The translations under genes and the position numbers were made by a program. Shown piece after piece: positions 26,674 to 35,976 of a DNA stretch of 64,000 nt. Each line of letters opens with the position of its first letter. The first letter of the stretch is position 1. Below the pieces are notes generated by a model. It had not been told where the DNA came from. It worked only from the letters and a program-made list of their open reading frames with translations, and searched no databases. The DNA comes from Lancefieldella sp. Marseille-Q7238 (lineage in GTDB: Bacteria; Actinomycetota; Coriobacteriia; Coriobacteriales; Atopobiaceae), in assembly GCF_949152215.1 (NCBI RefSeq), contig NZ_OX424407.1:350530-414529 (forward strand). The letters run 5' to 3'.

Positions 26674-29600
26674 GCGCGTCTCCTTCCTGCACTGCAAGCG
26701 TTGGCGGCGTCTGCTGGTCAAACGCATAACGGGCTACAAACGGCTGCGACTCATCCAAGGCGTCCTGTACTTCCACGCACACAAAGGCGCATTCTACTTT
26801 TGTGTACCCATGCTGCATGAGCACATACGCATAAACGTTTGCCTGCATCCTATGAGCCGCTATGATTTCTGCAAGACTGAGGCTCTTGTCGCCCGTTTTA
26901 TAATCAACGACAAGCGCATGCGTGCTTTTTGGGTCTGTGGCGAGAAGATCGATGGCTCCTCTCAGATATCGTTTGTCGCCATAAGGCCTCTCAAGACAAA
27001 AAGGAACTTCGGAGCGTACCAGCGTATGGCTGAGCGTCTCCGCTCGTATAGCGGAATTGTTCCAGCGCTCAAGCGTCGTCTTCAAACGCTCACGAGCCAA
27101 TTTTCCCAACTGATGACGCCTAGCGAAATTCTCGATAATCTGTTGCTGCGGATAGGAGCCCGTTTCAACCATATACTGAGCAAGTTCATGAAAGGCTGAT
27201 CCGAAAGCAGTAGCTGACATGGTTTCTTCTTCGTCGCTACGCTGTCCATGCAATGATTCCCCTTGATTGGTGTCCATCAACTGACGATGCAGTGAGGAGT
27301 AACTGTAGAATTTTTCGTAGCGCTGCTCCTGCTCAGGAGCAAAGAGATCGCGGTCATACGTATAGAGATCAAAGTCAGGGATATCCTGGTCATTGGTTTT
27401 GAATGGCTGCCAAGCTATGCCCTCACCAGCATCATCTACGCGATAGGTGCTCAAATCTTCCTCAAAGCGCAGATACACGGTTCTGAGCGCTCCTGACTGC
27501 GAGCCTCCGTATTCGAAGAATGATCTTCCCACATCAGGCATCGCTTCCGTTTTCAAAATAGTGCTCAACGATGCCTTAGCAAATTTGGGAGTGTAGCCGT
27601 TCTCTCTTTGTTGAGTAAGCGTTGCGGTGAGAATAACCATCTCTTGCGCGCGGGTAAGAGCAACATACAACAGGCGTACGGCCTCAGCCTGCGCTGCGTC
27701 ATCCTGAATACGATCAAAATAGAAGCGCCAGTCGCTTAGTGTTCTGCACTCAGACGCTTCTTTGGGAACGTCGAAAGGCTTAGCGCTGACACCAGAAGGT
27801 TTAAGGGCAACGATGCGCTTCTCGCCAAGGCGCCCAACAAGACACCGTTTGCGACTTGGAGCTTTATCGTTCAAGTCAGAAAGAGCTCCAACAACAGCGA
27901 CAATTTTGTACTCTTTACCCTTTGAAGCATGAATTGTCTGAATCTTAACCGCGTCTTGATGTTTATCGTTAAGAACTGAAGGCGCTATTTTCGTTACCTC
28001 AAGCCACTGAGAAAACTCTTTTGCAAGCTCTGTAAGCCCTACCTGAAGCTCTTCGTTGAGTTCTCGAACGCGACGAATAGCAGCGAGGATGTTGACAGCC
28101 TGTGAGCGTTCCTGAGCGCCTCCCCTCTCAAGCCTCGTAATCCAGCCTGAAGCTCTTACTACCTGCAACAGCACATCAGCCGGATGCTTGCTCTTGATGT
28201 CTTCTCGCGCTTGCAAGAGGACTTCAAGCGCACGCTCAAGACGTTTACTAGGCTGAAGATCGTCTTGAAATTCTTGTGACAAAAGACCGCTCTCAATGCC
28301 ACGTTTGGAAAGAGATCCGTCTTCGGAACCCCAATTGGTTGCGAGCAAGATGAAATCCGATGCCTCAAGCGAGAACATCCCGCTGGTAAGCACAGGAAAC
28401 AGGCCTTGCTCAGTATCATGGATATCAGCGAGCGCCATAAGCAGCGAGGCGATACTTTGAACTTCCGAGAGTTTACCGAAGCCCGTACCTCCCGAAAGAA
28501 CGCTTTCGATGCCCCTTTGTCTAAGGGCGTCCATATACAGATTGGCGTGAGAAAGACTGCGCATGAGAATAACGATATCTTTCGCCTTAAACGTACCTTC
28601 AGCAATAATCTGAGAAATCCTGTCGGCAAGCTGTTGGGCAGCTACCGCATGGTATACATCAGCTTTGGCGGCCTTTTTGTTGCCTCTTTTTTCAACGGCG
28701 GTCAGTTCAATGAGAACACGAGGCACTCCTTGCAGAGGTACGAAGGTATCCGGGTTTTTGCCGGCATGCAGGTCCATAAATCCGGGAATCATACCAGGAG
28801 CGTCGCAAACCGTTCTGACAAAACGAAGAATGTCATCATGGCTGCGAAAATTGTCCGTCAGCAGCGGTCTTCTCTCTTCAGGAATCTCTTTTTGCCGATT
28901 GAAAAACACCTCGACATCAGCGTCTCTGAAGCCGTAGATTGACTGTTGAGCATCGCCTACGGTTGTCAAAAATCGACCTTCTCTGCCGGAAAGGCGCTTA
29001 ATCATTCGAACCTGCTGGTCATTGGTATCCTGAAACTCATCAATCATCACAAGCTTGAACATATCGGAGTATTCTTTTTCCAGTTCAGGATAATCCTCAA
29101 AAGCGCAGGCGGTTTTATTGAGCAAATCATCATTATCCAGTCCGCCGACCTCTTGTTTTTTTGCGGAAAAACGCTCAACCACCGCCTGTGTGACCTTTAC
29201 GAGCTGAGGCGCATGTCGATTCGTGTCATACAGTTTGCAAATCGCCTGAAGTTTCTTGCACTCTGACTGCACGTCTTTTGCCAGTTCTTTCGCGGATTTC
29301 CATAACCGCGCATTGGGAACCACTTCAAGAAGCTCCACAAGCTCTGCCGCCTTACTTGAGTGAGGCGAGTGCTCAAAAAGATAGGCGCTAATTGTATGCT
29401 CTTGCTTGGCAATCTTTGCCACTTCTTTTTCATCGACCCCATTTGATGTATCCGAAAGAAGCTCCACAAGCCCGTCATGGATACCTTCAAGCTCATGATA
29501 CAGGTCCGGGACCGCGCCCTCTTTTTCTATTGCCAGCTCAATCGAATCGAAGCCGTTCGGCGCGGAAAGCGCTGCCACGGCAAGCTGCTCTATCATGTCA

Positions 29601-30133
29601 TCAAGCGAATGAACCTTACTTTTCCCAGCATAAGCAGTGTCTTTTAATTCAAATGCCGAGAAAAACTCCGCGTACGCGTCATCATCTTTTAAGGAAGTCA
29701 AAACTTCCTCAAGAGCGGCTTTTAAGAGCTCGCTGCGTCTGTGATCGCTTAAGACGACAAAATCAGGATCAATGCCTATGTCAAAGGCATGCGCGCGAAG
29801 GATGCGGGCGCACATGCTGTGAATGGTGCTGATCCATGCGGAATCTACTTTCAGAGCCTCATCAGCAAGACCTTCTTTTTCAAGCGCCTCTCTTACCCGT
29901 TCCTTGATTTCTTTTGCCGCTTCGTTCGTAAAGGTAATAACGAGCGCCTGGTCAAGAGAGTCAAGATAGGCTCCGCCGTTTTCTCCCGAGCCCTCACTCA
30001 GCGCCCAGACGATGCGTTGTGTCAGCGTAAACGTTTTGCCCGAACCAGCTCCAGCTGCTATAAACAGAGGCTTATCAAGCGCGAGAACAGCCTTCTTTTG
30101 CCCGGATGTAAGCGTGTCGAAGTTAAGAGCCAT
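26648..30133 (-). CDS. addA: Helicase-nuclease subunit AddA
   Basis: The 1161-residue UvrD-type enzyme has Walker A AAGAGSGKTFTLTQR near the N-terminus, MIDEFQDTN, a GDAQQSIYGFRDAD motif, LLYVALTRAQEM, and a C-terminal RecB-like nuclease with GAIDLLA and VVDYKTGD. With AddB it degrades and resects broken DNA ends until Chi. ATG 30133 follows GAGAGGAAG and overlaps the addB stop by one base (TAATG). Two CTTCTCGCC words lie in it (26939, 27818). Confidence 0.93.
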   Translation of the reverse strand: MALNFDTLTSGQKKAVLALDKPLFIAAGAGSGKTFTLTQRIVWALSEGSGENGGAYLDSLDQALVITFTNEAAKEIKERVREALEKEGLADEALKVDSAWISTIHSMCARILRAHAFDIGIDPDFVVLSDHRRSELLKAALEEVLTSLKDDDAYAEFFSAFELKDTAYAGKSKVHSLDDMIEQLAVAALSAPNGFDSIELAIEKEGAVPDLYHELEGIHDGLVELLSDTSNGVDEKEVAKIAKQEHTISAYLFEHSPHSSKAAELVELLEVVPNARLWKSAKELAKDVQSECKKLQAICKLYDTNRHAPQLVKVTQAVVERFSAKKQEVGGLDNDDLLNKTACAFEDYPELEKEYSDMFKLVMIDEFQDTNDQQVRMIKRLSGREGRFLTTVGDAQQSIYGFRDADVEVFFNRQKEIPEERRPLLTDNFRSHDDILRFVRTVCDAPGMIPGFMDLHAGKNPDTFVPLQGVPRVLIELTAVEKRGNKKAAKADVYHAVAAQQLADRISQIIAEGTFKAKDIVILMRSLSHANLYMDALRQRGIESVLSGGTGFGKLSEVQSIASLLMALADIHDTEQGLFPVLTSGMFSLEASDFILLATNWGSEDGSLSKRGIESGLLSQEFQDDLQPSKRLERALEVLLQAREDIKSKHPADVLLQVVRASGWITRLERGGAQERSQAVNILAAIRRVRELNEELQVGLTELAKEFSQWLEVTKIAPSVLNDKHQDAVKIQTIHASKGKEYKIVAVVGALSDLNDKAPSRKRCLVGRLGEKRIVALKPSGVSAKPFDVPKEASECRTLSDWRFYFDRIQDDAAQAEAVRLLYVALTRAQEMVILTATLTQQRENGYTPKFAKASLSTILKTEAMPDVGRSFFEYGGSQSGALRTVYLRFEEDLSTYRVDDAGEGIAWQPFKTNDQDIPDFDLYTYDRDLFAPEQEQRYEKFYSYSSLHRQLMDTNQGESLHGQRSDEEETMSATAFGSAFHELAQYMVETGSYPQQQIIENFARRHQLGKLARERLKTTLERWNNSAIRAETLSHTLVRSEVPFCLERPYGDKRYLRGAIDLLATDPKSTHALVVDYKTGDKSLSLAEIIAAHRMQANVYAYVLMQHGYTKVECAFVCVEVQDALDESQPFVARYAFDQQTPPTLAVQEGDAREVCAGNS

Positions 30134-33100
30134 TAGTTCTTCCTCTCCAGACAATTCATAACCGGGCAATACGTACAGGCTTCTTTATCAAGCGCGCAAG
30201 CGCGAATATCGCCGTTGAGCATGCGCTCGACCGCCTGGGCGATTTGAGCCTCCCACGCGTCAAGGCATGCGTTAAACGTTTCAACGTTTTCTCCGACAAT
30301 GCAAGACTCCATAGTTTTACTCACGCCTTTATCGTCTCCCACGCCGAAGATCCGGTAGATATACGAATCCGGAGCAGCGCCAAGCAGCGCATAGGTGTGA
30401 CGAGTTCCCATATACATGGCGCCGATTGAGGTAAGGTTGTGAGCTTTCAAGTACTTGCGCACGACCTGCGCGTAAATGATAGCCTGCACATGGCGAGGCA
30501 GCCTCTCTGAAGAAAGCTGAACAACGTCCTTCTCGCGCTGCTCATCGACCGTGCTTTGAACCGCGTAGTCCTTAAGAGCGGCGGGGGATTTGTGTTTGTA
30601 ATCGATAATAACGGCTTCGCCCTTGGCGTTCACATCGATACGGTCAATGGAGCCGTTAAACTCAATGCCTGCATACTGGGCTGATTCTCCCCCATCCATG
30701 CCGAACTTCAATTCAAAAAATCTCGGTTCAAACGAAAGGAGCTTATCAGCTTCAAATGACAAAAGCCCATGGAGATCTTCACGCAGTTTTTGCATTTGCT
30801 GATGTTGAGAAGCGCTATGGGGAACCAGCCTTTGAGCTCTTCTGCTTTTCTTTTGCGAGGTTGCGTACTGTTCTTCGGCGAGAATATCAAACTGCTCGTC
30901 AAGAATCTGAGTAGCCCGCGTGAGCGTATCTGAGGAAACACGCGATAGAGGAAGCGATGTTGTCGCGATATCCCACGTTTGATCGACAGAGAGATTATCC
31001 GCCTGCCCCAGCGCTTCTCGAAGAAGCTGCCGATGCGTCAACTCAAGCACGCGATGGACAAAAATTCCTTTTTCAATCCCACCAAAGCCGGCGTCAATCC
31101 TGTCAAGTCCGAGGCGCTTTTGCGTAAACCATTTATATGGACATTCAAGATACGACTCAATCTGCGAAGCGGAGAGCTTTTGGATTTGGATGTGCTCTTC
31201 TCCCTGTCGAGATGGGAGTAGTACAAACGGTTTCAGCGTTTCAGGGATACAACCCGTGGGCCGCGATGGAAGAGCGGCGATTTTATGGGGAACTTTTCCG
31301 CTTACAAGAAGATTAGCGGAAAGCGTTTCTTCTCCCCTTGTTATCTGGGGAATAACGGGATTTTGGGAGGATCCCCCATAGCACGCCAGTAGTTCTTTCA
31401 ATACAACACAGGCAAACGCTTCGTTTGCATGCTCGTCATGAAGCGTCAGCTCAAGCGAGACGAACTGACGAGCGCTTGCCAGCATTTTGTAAAAAGAACG
31501 GCGGGATTCAGCAAGCGGCGCGATCGCTTTTACGCCCGTAAGTTTCTGCGTAAGGACATCGAGCGCTCTGTCTTTTGCCACAAGCGATGTGGACACAGAA
31601 TCCATTCCAAGACAGATAACGGCGTCAAAAGCGTTGGGTTCACAAGAACTTTGAGCCGAAAGGATCTCAACAGCGCAAGAAGTTTTTGCTACGCCATTCG
31701 TAAGACGCAGTTCATACTGTTCTTGGCCCATGAGGGCGTACAATCTTTGCTCGGTAGCGACGTCAAACTTCATGCCGAGACCGCGCATGGTCTGAGTCCC
31801 CGCTATCACGGCAGAAAGGGACTTCGAGATATCGTAGTACGTCTGGGCGTCATAGGCATCTTGGTGCTCGGCGCATCCCATCAAAAGACGGTTTGCCGCC
31901 TCTTTTATACGACCGGCGCGAATAGCCGTAACTGCTTCGGCGCACGCTTGAGACGTGTGAGAAGCTTGTGTAAGAGAACGCAATACTTGATGAGGCATGA
32001 GAGTACGATTGCTTCGCCATGACCTATCCAGACTCCAGGCCTTTTCGACTGAAACCTGAGAGATTGGAGAGAGCAAAAAATCAGTTAGTTCCCGTGGCGG
32101 CCACCATGTCATATCTCCTAACGAGTTCTGGGAGGTATCAGGCCATGACTCTGACAGTCTCTGAAGCCGTAAAACAGTTTTTACCAGGCTCAAAAACGCC
32201 CTCCCTGCTTGGCTGCCAACCACCGACTGCCGCACGCAACCCTTTGCAAAGATACCGCGCGCCGCAAGCCGCGGCGCCAGCTCTTCCCAAGCCTCATTCG
32301 GATAAGGCGCGTATATTCCAATGTTTTGAGCACCTTGAGCTATGAGGTTCTGGACATGCTCAACAATCAGGTTTGACTTGGCTAAAATCCCTGCCGGAGA
32401 AAGTAAGACTACCTTTCCTTGAGGTTTCTGCACGTTTTGACGAGGTCTGAAAATCGTATGCAAAAGCGCCTCGATTTCAACGTCATGTTTCTCAGAATCG
32501 TCATCAACAAACACAAGATCCGCTCTCAGTTTATCGGAAAGCCGTTTGAGATACGCCCTGTTTGCATCGCCGGCATAGTTATCAGGCGTTGAAAGAATTA
32601 TATGCACATCCATGGTTTGAGCAAGCGCGCTCAAAAAAGCCTCTTCGGCAGGAGACAGGTTTTCTACGCCGCTGACAACGACACTCTGCAAAGCGCAATA
32701 CGCCTTAGGAAGCGCTTCTACAAGCAGAGCATACGATTCGCTTTGCTCAAGCATTCCATGCTGGTGCACGAGGTCTAGATACCTCTCAAGGACCGCAAGC
32801 ACGCGCTGTTGTCCAACGGTAAATCCCCGAGCATCATCGCACGCGTTGACGCACGGAAGGTAGTTCCGCGCTATTGTTTCAATAGCTTTTAGCGTGCCTG
32901 TCCCCACATCAAGTGGTTTTAGCTCTTGAGCTTCAAAAGTATCCAGTGCTTCATGGATAAGCAGCAAGCGAGCTTCCTTTGAAATGACTTGGCGCCCATC
33001 GCCAAAAAGATTCCAAAGCTCTTTAGCCCATTCAGAAAGAGACACCACGCACAGTCCCAACGAGAGCATTGGATCAGACGCAAGCAGTTTAAGCGCCGTT

Positions 33101-33234
33101 CGTTTTGCATCAGGCGTATCAACTAAAAGCACTGCTCGCCCACAGCGCTCTATACTTGCTACCAATGCCTCTTTAACCGGCTTATTTACAATGGAGCCTG
33201 ATGTGGTACTAACGAGCGTACAAGCCATTTTCAT
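30133..33234 (-). CDS. addB: Helicase-nuclease subunit AddB (RexB-like)
   Basis: The 1033-residue protein matches AddB/RexB in size and has a C-terminal PD-(D/E)XK nuclease (FNGSIDRIDV, then EAVIIDYKHK) with Fe-S cluster cysteines in SYLECPYKWF and in the terminal CTYCPVMNC. The N-terminal Walker A loop found in Bacillus AddB is absent (the site reads AVLLVDTPDAKRTALK), so this subunit likely lacks ATPase activity, as in RexB types. The first codon may be ATG 33234 or the one two codons later. The order addB-addA matches other bacteria. Confidence 0.85.
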   Translation of the reverse strand: MKMACTLVSTTSGSIVNKPVKEALVASIERCGRAVLLVDTPDAKRTALKLLASDPMLSLGLCVVSLSEWAKELWNLFGDGRQVISKEARLLLIHEALDTFEAQELKPLDVGTGTLKAIETIARNYLPCVNACDDARGFTVGQQRVLAVLERYLDLVHQHGMLEQSESYALLVEALPKAYCALQSVVVSGVENLSPAEEAFLSALAQTMDVHIILSTPDNYAGDANRAYLKRLSDKLRADLVFVDDDSEKHDVEIEALLHTIFRPRQNVQKPQGKVVLLSPAGILAKSNLIVEHVQNLIAQGAQNIGIYAPYPNEAWEELAPRLAARGIFAKGCVRQSVVGSQAGRAFLSLVKTVLRLQRLSESWPDTSQNSLGDMTWWPPRELTDFLLSPISQVSVEKAWSLDRSWRSNRTLMPHQVLRSLTQASHTSQACAEAVTAIRAGRIKEAANRLLMGCAEHQDAYDAQTYYDISKSLSAVIAGTQTMRGLGMKFDVATEQRLYALMGQEQYELRLTNGVAKTSCAVEILSAQSSCEPNAFDAVICLGMDSVSTSLVAKDRALDVLTQKLTGVKAIAPLAESRRSFYKMLASARQFVSLELTLHDEHANEAFACVVLKELLACYGGSSQNPVIPQITRGEETLSANLLVSGKVPHKIAALPSRPTGCIPETLKPFVLLPSRQGEEHIQIQKLSASQIESYLECPYKWFTQKRLGLDRIDAGFGGIEKGIFVHRVLELTHRQLLREALGQADNLSVDQTWDIATTSLPLSRVSSDTLTRATQILDEQFDILAEEQYATSQKKSRRAQRLVPHSASQHQQMQKLREDLHGLLSFEADKLLSFEPRFFELKFGMDGGESAQYAGIEFNGSIDRIDVNAKGEAVIIDYKHKSPAALKDYAVQSTVDEQREKDVVQLSSERLPRHVQAIIYAQVVRKYLKAHNLTSIGAMYMGTRHTYALLGAAPDSYIYRIFGVGDDKGVSKTMESCIVGENVETFNACLDAWEAQIAQAVERMLNGDIRACALDKEACTYCPVMNCLERKN

Positions 33235-33284
33235 CCTCTCATGAAAAGCGTCAGTACTACGGTATCACGTTGACCGGACACAAA

Positions 33285-33794
33285 TTAAAAATGCGAAAAC
33301 TTCCTTTTCAGCGTTTTCCAAACAAACTGCGTCGCCATCGTCACAATCGTTGCGACTGCAAAAACAAACAAACCCCGTATAAATGCATCATCTTTAAGCC
33401 AGGCATAACACGGCTGATCGTAGTTGACGTTCAAATAGTTGATGATGGGTATCTGAATAAGATATACGCCTATTCCTGTGGAAGCAAAAAGCGTCAGTGT
33501 CTTTTTTACAAGCGGTGGAAGCTTGCTCAGCTGAGGCTCTAATGACCGAACACCCAGAAAAATTGACAGGACTTGCGCCACGCACAAAGGCGAGGCTGGA
33601 GAAATCAAAAAGTTACGATATTGCTGGCTGAGTTCTGAGCCAGCATACCAGCCATTGGCATGCAACGCGCGACATACGATATTGAGAACATCAGCAAAAA
33701 CCAAACGTTCACCGAGCGAGGTGCCTTTGCTCGCCTGCGCTGACTGATTGCTAAATTTCATCACTTCCGCCGTATGTTTCACGATATACTCCAA
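33285..33794 (-). pseudogene. Remnant of an acyltransferase-3 family membrane protein
   Basis: The 169-residue frame has hydrophobic segments typical of the last helices of acyltransferase 3 proteins (VAQVLSIFLGVRSLEPQL, then a GIGVYLIQIPIINYLN segment and FVFAVATIVTMATQFVW). Complete members have about 350 residues and 10 helices; the N-terminal two thirds are missing here and the start is TTG 33794 or GTG 33782. Likely a decayed gene. It could still be expressed as a small membrane protein, since GGAG lies before the GTG. Confidence 0.6.
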
Positions 33795-33855
33795 GCATCT
33801 TTGGACAACCTTTTGATTATGCCATCATTAATCGTTTTAGATGAGAGGAAGAGCT

Positions 33856-35058
33856 ATGCCAAACGTAGTCGACTATCTGAAATGGCGTGGAGACCTTTCC
33901 TTTTCTGAGCGGCCTTTCAATGACGTGGACAACCTGGTGCTCTCCCTTCTCGCCTACATGGGCTTTGACGGCATCGTCTTTTCCGAGCGTTCAAAGAAAA
34001 CAATTTCTCTTGAGACAGCCTGCGCGAAGATGATAAGGCGCATCAAAAAAGATCCAAGCCTTGTGACAGGTCTCTCCCGTGTTGATGCAACGTTTCTTGA
34101 GGCGCTTAAGAACGCTCCTCGTTTCGCTGAAGCGCGACTCGGCAACTATGTCAACCAAATCGATTCCGATAAAAACATGCAATTTGCCGCACTGACGGTA
34201 TACCTTCCTTCAGGACAGCGCTATGTCTCCTATCGAGGTACCGATGGCACCCTTGTGGGATGGCGAGAAAATCTTGATTTGAGCTTCAAGGTGACCGAAG
34301 CGGATAAGCGAGCCGCCCTATACCTTGAAAACTGCGTGCGAGAATACCTAAAAGATACGCCAGAGCCACACGATGCTTGCATACTTGTCGGCGGGCACTC
34401 AAAAGGAGGCAACCTCGCAAGCTACGCCGCAAGCGTGCTTCCAAAAGAACTTCTTCCGTACCTTGACAGAGTCTGGAGTAACGATGGTCCCAATATGTGT
34501 CCGGGCACCGTCTCTCATACCGCTCATGACGTGCTCGGCAAAAAATATATCCGGCTGCTTCCCAACTTCAGTGTGGTCGGAATGATCTTCAACGACGCTG
34601 AAACGCCTATGACTATCGTTCAAAGTTCCGAAAACAGCGTAATGGCGCATGACGCCGTCTCCTGGCAGGTAGAGTGTGATCATTTTGTCACCTGCAGTGA
34701 TTTCACATCCGAATGCAAACATATCAATGAAGCGTTTACCTCGTGGTATACAAGCCTTCCGTTGGAGTACCGCGAATCCATGACCAATGACCTCTTTGAC
34801 GCCCTGATGGCTGGAGGAGCCGTCTATTTCAGCGACATCACGTCATCGTCCGCATCGCTCAGAGCCGTTCTCACAGCGCTCATGAATACCGACCGGCGCA
34901 CCTGGTCCGTCTTTGCAGATTTGTTTGCCACCCTTGTTTCAGCTTCCGCTTCGACCTTTAGAGAGCAGATAAACTTCGCTCAGCGCTTCTCGCAATCAAC
35001 CGACAGCGAGAAGAACAAGCTCCCCCAAAGAGCTCACAAGCGCACAGGAGCACACTAG
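33856..35058 (+). CDS. DUF2974 alpha/beta-hydrolase-like protein
   Basis: The start is ATG 33856 after GAGGAAGAG; 400 residues. The family is recognised by the N-terminal YLKWRGDLSFSERPFNDVDN and the lipase-like nucleophile elbow GGHSKGG (Ser about 182), with SYRGTDGTLVGWRENLDLSF before it. Members resemble class 3 lipases but the substrate is unknown. The gene stands alone; its end overlaps the converging holin-like gene by 4 nt. A possible promoter is TTGGAC at 33801 with a weak -10. Confidence 0.8.
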   Translation: MPNVVDYLKWRGDLSFSERPFNDVDNLVLSLLAYMGFDGIVFSERSKKTISLETACAKMIRRIKKDPSLVTGLSRVDATFLEALKNAPRFAEARLGNYVNQIDSDKNMQFAALTVYLPSGQRYVSYRGTDGTLVGWRENLDLSFKVTEADKRAALYLENCVREYLKDTPEPHDACILVGGHSKGGNLASYAASVLPKELLPYLDRVWSNDGPNMCPGTVSHTAHDVLGKKYIRLLPNFSVVGMIFNDAETPMTIVQSSENSVMAHDAVSWQVECDHFVTCSDFTSECKHINEAFTSWYTSLPLEYRESMTNDLFDALMAGGAVYFSDITSSSASLRAVLTALMNTDRRTWSVFADLFATLVSASASTFREQINFAQRFSQSTDSEKNKLPQRAHKRTGAH

Positions 35059-35426
35059 TCTGAGCCCACAACTCCCGAAACAAAAGAGCTGACAAGCGCA
35101 ATCACGATAGAGCCCAAAAGCGCCGCGCCGAAACCGTCAATGAGCACGCCGTTTAAAAACACATGACGCGACAAAAAGCTGGCAAGCTCAAGCATGAACG
35201 CGTTGATAACGAGGGAGAATATCCCCAGGGTCAGCAGCGTAATGGGAAGGGACAAAATCTTGATGATAGGTTTGATAGAGGCATTGAGAAAAGCCAGTAC
35301 GAGCGCGAAAGCGATAGGTCCCGCCCAGTTTCCGCCGACAACTGACATGCCCGGGACAATAGCAACAGCCACGAGCGTTGCAATGGCCGTGGTGAACCAT
35401 GTTAAGAGAAAACTTCTTCTGTTCAT
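35055..35426 (-). CDS. Phage holin family 4-like small membrane protein
   Basis: The start ATG 35426 has GAGAGGA 6 bp upstream; 123 residues with four hydrophobic segments. The pattern NASIKPIIKILSLPITLLTLGIFSLVINAFMLE... is the signature of the mycobacterial 4-TMS holin/DUF360 family, common in actinobacterial and cyanobacterial chromosomes outside prophages. The molecular role is unknown; nothing phage-like surrounds it. Confidence 0.8.
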   Translation of the reverse strand: MNRRSFLLTWFTTAIATLVAVAIVPGMSVVGGNWAGPIAFALVLAFLNASIKPIIKILSLPITLLTLGIFSLVINAFMLELASFLSRHVFLNGVLIDGFGAALLGSIVIALVSSFVSGVVGSD

Positions 35427-35480
35427 GATAATCCTCTCACAGGGATGTTCTGCCCATTGAGTATACCCGTTATATAAAAA

Positions 35481-35504
35481 GAAACCCGACCGAAGCCGGG
35501 CTTC
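35481..35504 (-). terminator. Intrinsic terminator after ptsH
   Basis: On the minus strand CCCGGC, TTCG loop, GTCGGG then TTTCTTTTT: a stable tetraloop hairpin with a T-run, 23 bp after the HPr stop. Confidence 0.9.
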
Positions 35505-35526
35505 TCCCTCATTGCTGCCTAAAAGT

Positions 35527-35799
35527 TTACTCGCCAAAGCCTGCGTCTACAAGAGCGATAAGCGCGTCAAGAGCTGCCTGCTCATCGGGGCCATCGCACG
35601 CAATCTCAATCTTGGTGCCGGTGCCGAGACCTGCGGCAAGAATCATCATGATTGACTTGGCGTTAACAGGAGCCGAATCCTTATCAACGTTTTTGAGGGT
35701 AACATTGCTCTCAAATTTCTTTGCCTCAGTCACGAAGACAGAAGCCGGACGGGCATGAAGGCCAGTCGCATTGATGATGGTAGTCTGCTTTGAAACCAT
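35527..35799 (-). CDS. ptsH: Phosphocarrier protein HPr
   Basis: The start ATG 35799 gives 90 residues with His15 in GLHARPAS, the site phosphorylated by enzyme I, and Ser49 in NAKSIMMI, corresponding to the regulatory Ser46 of Gram-positive HPr. It passes phosphate to PTS sugar transporters and can act in catabolite control. It is not next to ptsI here and has its own terminator and a palindromic site at its promoter. Confidence 0.95.
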   Translation of the reverse strand: MVSKQTTIINATGLHARPASVFVTEAKKFESNVTLKNVDKDSAPVNAKSIMMILAAGLGTGTKIEIACDGPDEQAALDALIALVDAGFGE

Positions 35800-35828
35800 G
35801 GGTGAACTCCTCTTCCGAATGTCCAATG

Positions 35829-35855
35829 TGGAAGCATGCTTCCATAACCACTATA
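35829..35855 (-). promoter_or_regulatory. ptsH -10 box with a 16-bp palindrome at the transcription start
   Basis: TGGAAGCATGCTTCCA (35829-35844) is a perfect palindrome lying just downstream of a -10 hexamer TATAGT read on the minus strand (35850-35855). It would cover the transcription start and is a good operator candidate. No clear -35 is visible. Confidence 0.5.
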
Positions 35856-35976
35856 CATATCCTAGCAAATCAAAGCGCGATTTACTCGTATATTGCCCAA
35901 GAAACTAAAAGTTATCATTCTTTATGAGATAAAATACTCATCGATCAAACTTTAAACACACCCAATGGAGGCCTTT

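Noticed and set aside
35055..35426. Prophage signature from the holin-like gene
   Set aside because: This family is common as a lone chromosomal gene in actinobacteria; no other phage genes are around it.
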